Shown: positions 1 to 7,294 of the stretch, piece by piece | How positions within the stretch are numbered: the first letter of the stretch is position 1 | How the letters are laid out: every line of letters starts with the position of its first letter | Source: Pelomonas sp963422775 | GTDB lineage: Bacteria; Pseudomonadota; Gammaproteobacteria; Burkholderiales; Burkholderiaceae_C | NCBI GenBank assembly: GCA_963422775.4 | Contig: CAUJSJ030000062.1 | Coordinates: forward strand, 62,001-126,000 | Length of the DNA: 64,000 nucleotides | Direction: 5' to 3' | Program-made: the position numbers and the translations under genes | The notes under the pieces: generated by a model | The model's input: only the letters and a program-made list of their open reading frames with translations | Told to the model about the DNA's origin: nothing | Databases searched by the model: none

Positions 1-323
1 AGCCAGCGACGGTCGTCGCCTCTGAAATGCTGCGTCTGAATACCTCCATCGCGCCCACCGCAGTTGGATCGCAAAAGCGCCTGGGCGTGATCGATGGCGA
101 CAACGCAGGCTTCCCGAACGGTCGCCGCCCTGGCGACGACGTGGTCGACGTGGTGCTGCGCGTGGCCATGGGCAAGCTGTGCACCTTGAACATCGGCTGC
201 GCCCCGGCTGACGCCCCCGCCGGCGCCCTGCACTTCACGGATGGCGCTTTCCTCGATGAAACCTTCTTCACGGCGGGTTTCCCTTACCTGAAAACACCCG
301 TGGCCGGTTCGCCGCAGCTGTAA
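1..323 (+). CDS. DUF4331 family protein, C-terminal part (partial)
   Basis: An open frame enters from the left edge and stops at 321-323, so only about the last 107 residues are present. The segment with NGRRPGDDVVDVVLRV followed by a hydrophobic GFPYLKTPVAGSP tail matches what I know of the C-terminal end of DUF4331 proteins, secreted or periplasmic proteins of unknown function. The internal ATG at 27 is in frame but is unlikely to be the true start because the family is several hundred residues long. It is followed 13 bases later by a small lipoprotein gene, then a TPR gene and a HupE/UreJ gene on the same strand. I have seen this combination as a recurrent neighbourhood, which supports the call. 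The exact function is unknown. Confidence 0.7.
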   Translation, partial: PATVVASEMLRLNTSIAPTAVGSQKRLGVIDGDNAGFPNGRRPGDDVVDVVLRVAMGKLCTLNIGCAPADAPAGALHFTDGAFLDETFFTAGFPYLKTPVAGSPQL

Positions 324-336
324 CGAGGAGAACGCG

Positions 337-579
337 ATGAAAAAGCTCTATGTAATCGGCGCCATGGCGCTCACGGCCTTGCTGGCCGGCTGCGGCGGCG
401 GTAGCAGCAGCCACGGCGACGATAACGACGGCACCACGCCGCCGCCCGTGGTCTTGCTCGATGCGTTTTATGTAGCCGTCAGCAACGTCATCATGACCAC
501 CAGCGATGACCAGGATGGCGTGGGCATCGACGCCATCATGGCGACGTCGCCGGAAGACACGGAACCGGTGCCGCTGTAA
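337..579 (+). CDS. Small lipoprotein, hypothetical
   Basis: An 80-residue protein with a clear lipoprotein signal: charged MKKLYVIG start, hydrophobic core, and lipobox LLAGC with the lipidated Cys at about residue 19. A Gly/Ser linker, a DDNDG acidic patch and a PPP stretch follow. A good Shine-Dalgarno (gaggag) lies just before the ATG. The mature part (about 60 residues) has no domain I recognise. It is predicted to sit in the outer or inner membrane facing the periplasm. It lies between the DUF4331 gene and the TPR gene and ends just before a hairpin at 589-618, so it may be co-transcribed with the DUF4331 gene. Confidence 0.7.
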   Translation: MKKLYVIGAMALTALLAGCGGGSSSHGDDNDGTTPPPVVLLDAFYVAVSNVIMTTSDDQDGVGIDAIMATSPEDTEPVPL

Positions 580-588
580 GCCCCTTGC

Positions 589-618
589 GGGCGCCTGGGA
601 GTCAGCTCTCCGGCGCCC
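589..618 (+). terminator. Hairpin after the lipoprotein gene
   Basis: Perfect 7-base arms gggcgcc (589-595) and ggcgccc (612-618), extended inward by further partial pairing (gag/ctc). It begins ten bases after the lipoprotein stop. There is no T-run after it, so it could be a weak terminator or an mRNA-stabilising structure that lowers expression of the downstream TPR/HupE genes. Confidence 0.35.
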
Positions 619-647
619 GTATCAATGACTGTTGATGGGCCTCCACG

Positions 648-1859
648 ATGAAAACACCGTTTTCCCTGCTGTGCGCCTGCCTGCCCCTGCTGGCATGGGC
701 CGCGCCCTACACGCCGAAAGACGGCAGCGCCGTCATCGAACAACTGCCGCGCCGCGCCGACGCCACGCAGCTCGCCTTGCGCGGCCTGCGCCAGCAACTC
801 AACGCCACGCCGGACGACCTGGCCATGGCCACCGGCTTGGCGCAGCGCTACATCGCCCTGGCGCGCAGCGAAACGGACCCGCGCTACCTGGGCTACGCGC
901 AAGCGGCGCTGGCGCCCTGGTGGCGACAAACGGCACCGCCCCTGCCCGTGCGTTTGCTGCGTGCCACTATTTTGCAAAGCACCCACAAGTTCGGCCTCGC
1001 CCTGCAAGATCTCGACGCCGTCATCGCGCAGCAGCCGCAAAACGCCCAGGCCTGGCTGACGCGCGCCACCGTCCTGACCGTGCAGGGCGACTACAAGCAA
1101 GCCACGGCGGCCTGCGCGCGCCTGTCGGCCTTGACAACGCAGCTGGTCACCGTCACCTGCCTTGCCAGTATCGCCAGCGTCACGGGCCGCGCCGCCAGCA
1201 GCGAGCGTCTGCTGGACCTCACCTTGCAAAGGAGCGCCGGCACGGCGCCCGAACTCGATAGCTGGACCCTGACCCTGCTGGCGGAAATGGCCACGCGGCG
1301 CGGAGAGTTGGCGCTGGCCGAGGCGCGCTACCAGCAAGCGCTGGCGCAGCAGCCGCGCGACAGCTATCTGCTGGGTGCGTACGCGGACTTCCTGCTCGAC
1401 CGCCAGCGCCCGCAGGAAGTGGTCAAGTTGCTCAAAGACCAGCAACGCATCGACGCCCTGCTGCTGCGTTACGCGCTGGCCCTGCAATCGCTGCCCGACC
1501 GGCAGACGGCCTTCCAGGCGGCCAAAGCGGAACTGGCGGCCCGCTTCAACGCCGCCATGCAACGGGGCGACACCGTGCACCAGCGCGAACAAGCGCGTTT
1601 CACCCTGTTCTTGCAACAGGATGCGCCCGCGGCCCTGCAACTGGCGCAGCAGAACTGGGCCATCCAGAAGGAAGTGCCCGACATGCGCATCTTGCTGGAA
1701 GCGGCCCTGGCCGCGCGCAATGACGGGGCCGCGCAACCCGTGCTGGCCTGGATCGCGGCCAACGGCGTGGAAGACACGGCCCTGCAGCGGCTCGTCAGGC
1801 AGCTGGGGCCGCAGGATGGGCAGAAAGTCAGTTTTATCAAAAAAGCGGGGGTACTGTGA
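648..1859 (+). CDS. TPR-repeat protein, exported
   Basis: A 403-residue protein with a Sec-type signal peptide (about residues 1-20, ending ...LLAWAAP). The rest is alpha-helical with TPR-like repeats (for example AITARATVL-like, LAEARYQQALAQQPRDSYLLGAYADFLL-like periods around residues 130-260). Expected to be periplasmic and to act as a protein-protein scaffold. Its stop overlaps the start of the HupE/UreJ gene (GTGA), which implies translational coupling. No catalytic motif is seen. The partner is presumably the HupE-type membrane protein or the DUF4331 protein encoded alongside. Confidence 0.75.
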   Translation: MKTPFSLLCACLPLLAWAAPYTPKDGSAVIEQLPRRADATQLALRGLRQQLNATPDDLAMATGLAQRYIALARSETDPRYLGYAQAALAPWWRQTAPPLPVRLLRATILQSTHKFGLALQDLDAVIAQQPQNAQAWLTRATVLTVQGDYKQATAACARLSALTTQLVTVTCLASIASVTGRAASSERLLDLTLQRSAGTAPELDSWTLTLLAEMATRRGELALAEARYQQALAQQPRDSYLLGAYADFLLDRQRPQEVVKLLKDQQRIDALLLRYALALQSLPDRQTAFQAAKAELAARFNAAMQRGDTVHQREQARFTLFLQQDAPAALQLAQQNWAIQKEVPDMRILLEAALAARNDGAAQPVLAWIAANGVEDTALQRLVRQLGPQDGQKVSFIKKAGVL

Positions 1860-2977
1860 AACGCTGCCTTTTCATCCTGCTGCTATGCGCCTGGCTGGCC
1901 CCCGCGCAGGCGCACAAGCCCAGCGACGGCTATTTGAGCCTGGCCGTGCACGGCCAGCAGGTCGAAGGGCAATGGGATATCGCCCTGCGCGACCTCGATT
2001 TCGCCATCGGCCTCGACGGCAATGGCGACGGCGCGCTGACCTGGGATGAAATCCGCGCACGCCACGCGGCGATTGCCGCCTATGCGCTGCAGCGCCTGCA
2101 AGTGGCCAGCGACCAGGGCGTCTGCCCCTTGAAGGCCGTCGAACAGTTGATCGACAGCCACACGGACGGCGCCTACAACGTGCTGCGCTTTCGCGCCGAC
2201 TGTCCCGGCGGCGCTGCGCCAGCCAGTGTGAGCATCGGCTACACCCTGTTCGCCGACCTCGACCCGCAGCACAAGGGCCTAGTAAAAATCAATAGCGGCG
2301 GCGCCACGCAAACGGCCATCTTCGACCCGGACAGCCCCCGCCAGACGATTTCGCTGGCCGCGCCGGACCGCCTGGCGCAATTCGGCGCCTACGTGAAACA
2401 CGGCATCTGGCATATCTGGATCGGCTACGACCATATTTTATTTCTGCTGTCGCTGTTGCTGCCGGCCGTGCTGCTGCCCGGCTTGCGCGAGCAGCAGCAG
2501 GGCTTGAAGGCGGCGTTTGTCGACGTGCTGAAAGTCGTCACGGCGTTTACCCTGGCGCATTCCCTCACCCTGAGCCTGGCCAGCCTGTCCGTGGTGTCCC
2601 TGCCATCGCGCTGGGTGGAATCGGCCATCGCCGCGTCCGTGATCCTGGCCGCGCTGAACAACCTGCTGCCCCTGTTCCGCGGCAAGCGCCCCGTGGCTGC
2701 CTTTGCCTTTGGCCTGATCCACGGTTTCGGCTTTGCCAGCGTGCTGCGCGACCTGGGCTTGCCGCAGGGCTCATTGCTGGCCAGCCTGCTGGGCTTCAAC
2801 GTCGGCGTTGAAATCGGCCAGCTGGCCATCGTCGCCGCCTTCTTGCCCGTCGCCTGGCTGCTGCGCAAGACCTGGCTGTACCGGCAAGTGCTGACCGTGG
2901 GGTCGCTGGCGATTGCCCTGGTGGCGTGCGTGTGGCTGGTCGAACGGATAGCCGACATCAAACTCATCAGCGCATGA
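1856..2977 (+). CDS. HupE/UreJ family membrane protein with N-terminal EF-hand-like domain
   Basis: A 373-residue protein with a GTG start overlapping the upstream stop. Residues 1-19 form a signal peptide. Residues 20 to about 175 are an extracytoplasmic domain with an EF-hand-like loop (DGNGDGALTWDE). The C-terminal half is a polytopic HupE/UreJ-type domain of about six membrane segments, with His motifs HGIWHIWIGYDHILFLL, AHSLTL and LIHGFGFA. HupE/UreJ proteins are proposed nickel or cobalt permeases linked to hydrogenase or urease. Here neither enzyme is nearby, so the metal and purpose are open. It is the last gene of the DUF4331-lipoprotein-TPR set and ends 12 bases from the convergent kptA stop. 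Confidence 0.8.
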   Translation: MKRCLFILLLCAWLAPAQAHKPSDGYLSLAVHGQQVEGQWDIALRDLDFAIGLDGNGDGALTWDEIRARHAAIAAYALQRLQVASDQGVCPLKAVEQLIDSHTDGAYNVLRFRADCPGGAAPASVSIGYTLFADLDPQHKGLVKINSGGATQTAIFDPDSPRQTISLAAPDRLAQFGAYVKHGIWHIWIGYDHILFLLSLLLPAVLLPGLREQQQGLKAAFVDVLKVVTAFTLAHSLTLSLASLSVVSLPSRWVESAIAASVILAALNNLLPLFRGKRPVAAFAFGLIHGFGFASVLRDLGLPQGSLLASLLGFNVGVEIGQLAIVAAFLPVAWLLRKTWLYRQVLTVGSLAIALVACVWLVERIADIKLISA

Positions 2978-2989
2978 GCGCATGCCGAT

Positions 2990-3535
2990 TCAAGGAAAAC
3001 CGATAAACCCCACCGGCACGGCCTGCGTCAGCCACACGCCGTTGGCCGACACATAAAACACGTGGCCCTGCGCCTGCATGGCAGCCGCATCCACCGTCAG
3101 CACGACGGGCTTGCCATGGCGCGCGCCCACGGCCACGGCCGTTTCGTGGTTGGCAGACAGGTGCACATGGTTGCGCGATCCCGACAGCAGGCCGGCAACG
3201 CGGATCGCTTCCACGAAGCGGCTGGCCGTGCCGTGGAACAGCATGGCGGGCGGTGTGGCGGGCGGCAAAGCGATATCGACAGTGGCCAGCGAGTGCCCCT
3301 GGTTGGCGCGGATGCGCAAGCCGTCGGCACTGATGGCGTAGCGGGTCTTGCTGTCGCGCGCCACCACGTCATCCAATTGTTCACGGGAAATGGAACGGCC
3401 ATGGCTGGCCGCCTGCGCCAACAGCTGGCCGATATCGGCCCAGCCCTGGGCATCGAGTACGAGGCCGATTTTTTCTGGCGCGTGGCGCAGTATGAGGGAA
3501 AGAAATTTGCTGGTATTTACTAGCTGATCTGTCAT
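2990..3535 (-). CDS. kptA: RNA 2'-phosphotransferase KptA
   Basis: A 181-residue protein of normal family length. It shows the KptA/Tpt1 signature: N-terminal SKFLSLILRHAPEKIGL, central YAISADGLRIRANQGHS, then LFHGTASRFVEAI and HVHLSANHETAVAVG. The Arg-His-Arg/His set expected for NAD-dependent transfer of an RNA 2'-phosphate to form ADP-ribose 1'',2''-cyclic phosphate is present. Eukaryotes use the enzyme in tRNA splicing. The bacterial role is uncertain, and RNA 5'-ADP-ribosylation or RNA repair has been suggested. It lies between the TonB receptor (17 bases upstream) and the convergent HupE gene, and could be co-transcribed with the receptor gene. Confidence 0.92.
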   Translation of the reverse strand: MTDQLVNTSKFLSLILRHAPEKIGLVLDAQGWADIGQLLAQAASHGRSISREQLDDVVARDSKTRYAISADGLRIRANQGHSLATVDIALPPATPPAMLFHGTASRFVEAIRVAGLLSGSRNHVHLSANHETAVAVGARHGKPVVLTVDAAAMQAQGHVFYVSANGVWLTQAVPVGFIGFP

Positions 3536-3552
3536 GCCGCAGTCTACCGTTA

Positions 3553-5625
3553 TCAGAACGCATATGACAAGGTCAGGCGCGCGGAACGGGGTTCCACAGG
3601 ATGAAAATGCCGGTCGTTCACCCCGTCCGCCGCCTCGCCGGGCAGGCGCGAGGCATAGTAGTAATCGATGTCGCTGGCGCGTTTATTCAACAGGTTGAAC
3701 ACGTCGAGCGCGATGCGCGTCCTGCGGTTGAGCTGATACGCGAGACGCGCATACGCCAGGGTCGTCGAGGCGGAGCGCACGCTATTGTCCTCGATCAAGG
3801 GACGGGGGCCGAAATAGCGCAGCTGGAAGGCGCCCGACCACGGGCCCCGGTCCTTCACCGTCACGCCAAACGAAGCCACCTTGTCAATCGAGCCGGGAAT
3901 GAAGTTGCCGGCAGCATCGTTTTGCGTATAGCGCGAGCGCGAGGCGGCCAGGTCCAGGTCGAATTGCAGCCACGGCGCGGCAACATAATGGTTGTTCCAT
4001 TCGATGCCATGGCGGCGGCTGGCGCGGCTGGGCTGCGTTTCGCCCGCGTCGCCGACGAACAGCAGTTCGGATGCGAGATCGAGGCGCCACAGGGCCAGCG
4101 AGCTTTGCAGGCCCGGCAGCCATTCCGTGCGCGCGCCCAGCTCCATGCCCCTGGTCGGCACCAGGGGCGTGACGGGAGCCGATGACGTGCCATCGGGCAA
4201 GCGCGTCTGCGTCGTACCCCGCGCATCGTTGCTATGGAATCCCTTGCCATAATTGACGAAAAACTCCGTCCTGCGCCACGGCCCGAGTATCAATGACAGC
4301 TTCGGCGACATCACATGGTCCTGGGCCGCGCCGCTGTTGCCCTCCACGCTGCTGTCGACCTTGAAACGGTAAGCGTCGTAGCGCACGCCCGCCACCGAAC
4401 GCAGCCAGGGCAGCCATTGCGTCGTGTTTTCGCCGTACAGGCCGATGCTGGCCTCGCGCACCTTGTCTTCGCGCACCGTGCTTTGCCACACCCGCTCCAC
4501 CGTGCTGTACAGGCCCACGGGCGACAGCCGGTCGACACGTGCCTGCACGCCCAGCTTGTTGCGCAGGGAAAGTCCGAACAGCTGCGTGTTCCAGCTTTCG
4601 CTGGCGTTCACGCCCGCCACCGTGCGCCGCTCGCTTTGCTGGAACTGGTCACCAGTGGCCGGTTTAGCCAGGAAATACGTGAAATCGCTGTTGAGTTCCA
4701 GCTGCGAGCGGATCAGGTACGCGTCCAGCTCGAACAGGCGGTTTTGCGTACGCTGGCGCAGGGCGTAGGACAGGCTGGTGCGCGACGTATCTCCGCCGTC
4801 GCTGGGCGCCAGCGAACCAAAACGGCCGATCTGGCCGGATTCCACGGCGCGTAGCGGCACCTGGTCGGTGGCGTTCCAGCTATTTTTGTACGCCATGGCC
4901 GTCACGCTGTAGCCATTGTCTGCCGTGCCCTGGCTGTAGCGCAGCACGCCGCTAACCTTGCGCACGCGCTCCGGCACGTCCCAGGGGCCGTTGTTACGGT
5001 TCACTTCCAGGCCGTACAACAAGGTGCCCTGCCCGGCAGCGACCGAATCGGCCACGACGGCGCGCAAATAGCCGTGCTGGCCCAAGGACACGCTGGCCTG
5101 CCCTTGCGGCAATCTGTCAGCCAGGCGGATGCGGGCTGCCCCTGCCGAGGAAAAATCGCCTTCGCTGGCGAAATACGGCCCCTTCCTGTAGTCGATGCGC
5201 TGCACCAGTTCGGGAATGAGGAAATTGAGGTCGGAATAGCCCTGTCCATGCGCGTGCGTGCGCATGTTGACGGGCATGCCGTCGACGTAAGTGGCGAAAT
5301 CCGTGCCGTGGTCGAGGTTAAAGCCGCGCAAGAAATACTGGTTGGCCTTGCCGTCGCCGCTGTGCTGGGTGACGATCAGCCCCGGCACGAATTCCAGTAA
5401 CTCGCCCGTGCGCAAGGCGGGCCGGTTGACAATCAGCTCGTTGGTGATGACGCCCTGGCTGGCCGCGTCCGAGGTGCCGACGGCATTGTCGTAATGGCCC
5501 GTCACGCGCACGGTGCGCGGCTCATCCGTGGACGGTGCGGCCTGCGGCGTGGCCCCTACCCTGGGCGCCACGGACAGCAGCGCCAGCGCACAAGCTGCCA
5601 GCTGTTTGCGTTTTATCAATGGCAT
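3553..5625 (-). CDS. TonB-dependent outer-membrane receptor
   Basis: A 690-residue protein. Signal peptide about residues 1-25. The plug domain (about 40-150) includes VITNELIVNRPALRTGELLEF, GDGKANQYFLRGFNLDHG and the IDYRKGPYFASEGDFSSAG segment. A beta-barrel with alternating aromatic residues runs to a C-terminal phenylalanine (LTLSYAF). No N-terminal STN signalling domain is present, so it is a transducer-independent receptor. The substrate cannot be read from sequence. Proximity to a HupE/UreJ permease makes a metal complex one option, but this is inference. It is transcribed divergently from the membrane receiver-like protein with a 95-base gap. Confidence 0.9.
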   Translation of the reverse strand: MPLIKRKQLAACALALLSVAPRVGATPQAAPSTDEPRTVRVTGHYDNAVGTSDAASQGVITNELIVNRPALRTGELLEFVPGLIVTQHSGDGKANQYFLRGFNLDHGTDFATYVDGMPVNMRTHAHGQGYSDLNFLIPELVQRIDYRKGPYFASEGDFSSAGAARIRLADRLPQGQASVSLGQHGYLRAVVADSVAAGQGTLLYGLEVNRNNGPWDVPERVRKVSGVLRYSQGTADNGYSVTAMAYKNSWNATDQVPLRAVESGQIGRFGSLAPSDGGDTSRTSLSYALRQRTQNRLFELDAYLIRSQLELNSDFTYFLAKPATGDQFQQSERRTVAGVNASESWNTQLFGLSLRNKLGVQARVDRLSPVGLYSTVERVWQSTVREDKVREASIGLYGENTTQWLPWLRSVAGVRYDAYRFKVDSSVEGNSGAAQDHVMSPKLSLILGPWRRTEFFVNYGKGFHSNDARGTTQTRLPDGTSSAPVTPLVPTRGMELGARTEWLPGLQSSLALWRLDLASELLFVGDAGETQPSRASRRHGIEWNNHYVAAPWLQFDLDLAASRSRYTQNDAAGNFIPGSIDKVASFGVTVKDRGPWSGAFQLRYFGPRPLIEDNSVRSASTTLAYARLAYQLNRRTRIALDVFNLLNKRASDIDYYYASRLPGEAADGVNDRHFHPVEPRSARLTLSYAF

Positions 5626-5720
5626 GGCGTCTCCCTTTTTTATGATGTCAGTACAGGCTCCTGCGGGATATATACGCGGCAGGCAGGCTGCCTGGATTCA
5701 GCAATTTTCAAGGAGCGAGC

Positions 5721-6935
5721 GTGGACCTGAGCGACAGCAGCGGCAAGGCGAGCAAAACCGCCACGGCGGCCGTGCGCAAGCGCGACGTGCTGCCGTATAT
5801 CCTGCTGTTCATCTTGCTGGCGGGCTTGCTGGCCGTGCTGGCAGGCGCCCTCCTGCCGCCGTACTACCACGCCGTGCCTGCCATACTGTGGAGCCTGGGC
5901 TTTTGCGTCAGCGGCATGCTGCTGGGCTTTCTGTTCGGCATACCGCGCAGCCTGCCATCGGGCACCGTCAACGCCGCGCCGGCCGACGAGCGGGCCAATG
6001 GCAAGGGCCGCCCCACGGACGAGCCACCGGCCGCAGGGACCGATGCGGTAGCCAGCAATACCCTGTTTTTGGGCACACCCACGCCCATGGAAATCAATTC
6101 CAACCTGGTGGAAGTGTCGGACTGGCTGACAAAAATCATCGTGGGCGTGGGTTTGATCGAGCTCAAAAGCCTGCCCGGCAGCGCGCGCAGCATGGCCGCC
6201 TTCATCGCGCCCAGCCTGGCCACGGACGCGCCCACTGCCATGGCGGTGGTGGGCGGCATCATGCTGTTCTTTTCCGTGCATGGTTTCCTGATCGGCTACC
6301 TGCTCACGCGCATTTACCTGTCCATCATGATCAAGCGCGCCGACAGCCTCGTCAAAAATGAATCGGTGCGCCTGGAAAGCGGCAAGGAAATCGAAGTGAC
6401 GGAGCTCAGCCGTTTGCAGCAAAAGTCGCTCGACGACATGCAGGAAGCCGTCACGCAGCTGTTGCTGGCCCATCCTCCCGATGGCGGCGGCACCGTCACG
6501 GCCCTGGCCGGCGTGCCGACGGCGCAAAAGCCGTCCAGCCTGGTGCTCTGGCTGGACGACCATCCGCGCAACAATACCTTGCTGGTGGAGCAGCTGGAAC
6601 GGGAAAACATCAAGGTAGACCAGGGCGTGTCGACCAGGCAGGCGCTGGCCATGCTGCAACAGAAGCACTATGCGCTGTTCATCACGGACATGGCCAGGGT
6701 GGAAAACGGCCGCCGCATCAAGGATGCGGGCGTGCGCACGGTACGCGAGGTGCGGCAAGTGCAGCCGGAGCTGCCCATCATCGTGTACTGCAGCAAGGAT
6801 ACGGTCGCCAGCTACGGCACGGAAGCGGAAGCGGCCGGCGCCCGTTTCATCACCACCTCGGGCACCAGCCTGCTGGCGGCAATCAACAAGCTATTGCACG
6901 AGGGCCGCAGGGATGGCACTCAGCCACCGGCGTAG
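5721..6935 (+). CDS. Membrane-anchored protein with C-terminal atypical receiver domain
   Basis: A 404-residue protein with a GTG start and aaggag Shine-Dalgarno 5 bases ahead. TM segments lie at about 23-46 and 50-75, then a polar linker, then the block NLVEVSDWLTKIIVGVGLIE (about 128-147), a third TM near 175-200 and a charged coiled stretch. I recall a similar membrane module (LE.SDWLTK..VGVGL) in bacterial proteins with variable C-terminal effector or sensor domains. Residues about 273-395 look like a response-regulator receiver: acidic pair LDD (D279-D280), putative phosphoacceptor D323 in FITDMAR, then PIIVYCS. The usual Thr/Lys positions are not clear, so phosphorylation is uncertain. 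No output domain follows. It overlaps the tail of the convergent Imm22-like gene by 16 bases. Confidence 0.65.
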   Translation: MDLSDSSGKASKTATAAVRKRDVLPYILLFILLAGLLAVLAGALLPPYYHAVPAILWSLGFCVSGMLLGFLFGIPRSLPSGTVNAAPADERANGKGRPTDEPPAAGTDAVASNTLFLGTPTPMEINSNLVEVSDWLTKIIVGVGLIELKSLPGSARSMAAFIAPSLATDAPTAMAVVGGIMLFFSVHGFLIGYLLTRIYLSIMIKRADSLVKNESVRLESGKEIEVTELSRLQQKSLDDMQEAVTQLLLAHPPDGGGTVTALAGVPTAQKPSSLVLWLDDHPRNNTLLVEQLERENIKVDQGVSTRQALAMLQQKHYALFITDMARVENGRRIKDAGVRTVREVRQVQPELPIIVYCSKDTVASYGTEAEAAGARFITTSGTSLLAAINKLLHEGRRDGTQPPA

Positions 6936-7294
6936 GCGTAGCTGCCCACGTAATGCAGCGAACTGCGCTGCGGGTGCGCCAGTTGATTTGGCGCAAACAC
7001 GCACACACAAGTATCGGCCAGCACTTTCTTCCCATCCGCGCAGGCCTGCGCCAGCCAGCTGTCGCCATACGACACACCATCGAGCAACTGCGCCAGCGGC
7101 GCGGGCGACGCCAGCATGGCGCTTTCAAAACAGGCTGGCTCGTAACACGTGAGACCCGTTTCCAGGAAGAATGGCGACAGTACTTCATCGCCATCTTCCG
7201 TGTACGTGGGCGCCAGATAGGCTTGCAGCGCTTCCCGGCTGGCGAAGCGGCCGCTGCAGGTGAAGACGTGAACCACGGGCAAAGTATTGGCCAA
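6920..7294 (-). CDS. Small protein, Imm22-like (tentative)
   Basis: A 124-residue cytoplasmic protein. The pattern VHVF..SGRFASREALQAYL...YTEDGDEVLSPFFLETGL..YEPACFE is reminiscent of the Imm22 immunity family, where a short beta strand, an EEL.AYL helix and a D-rich loop precede an F..D.G segment. The match is by eye only. The start is TTG at 7294, directly after the TAG of the deacetylase-caspase gene, with GGAG nine bases upstream in that gene's last codons, so translation is probably coupled. A GTG at 7276 is an alternative start. Its stop overlaps the convergent membrane receiver gene. Confidence 0.5.
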   Translation of the reverse strand: MANTLPVVHVFTCSGRFASREALQAYLAPTYTEDGDEVLSPFFLETGLTCYEPACFESAMLASPAPLAQLLDGVSYGDSWLAQACADGKKVLADTCVCVFAPNQLAHPQRSSLHYVGSYAYAGG

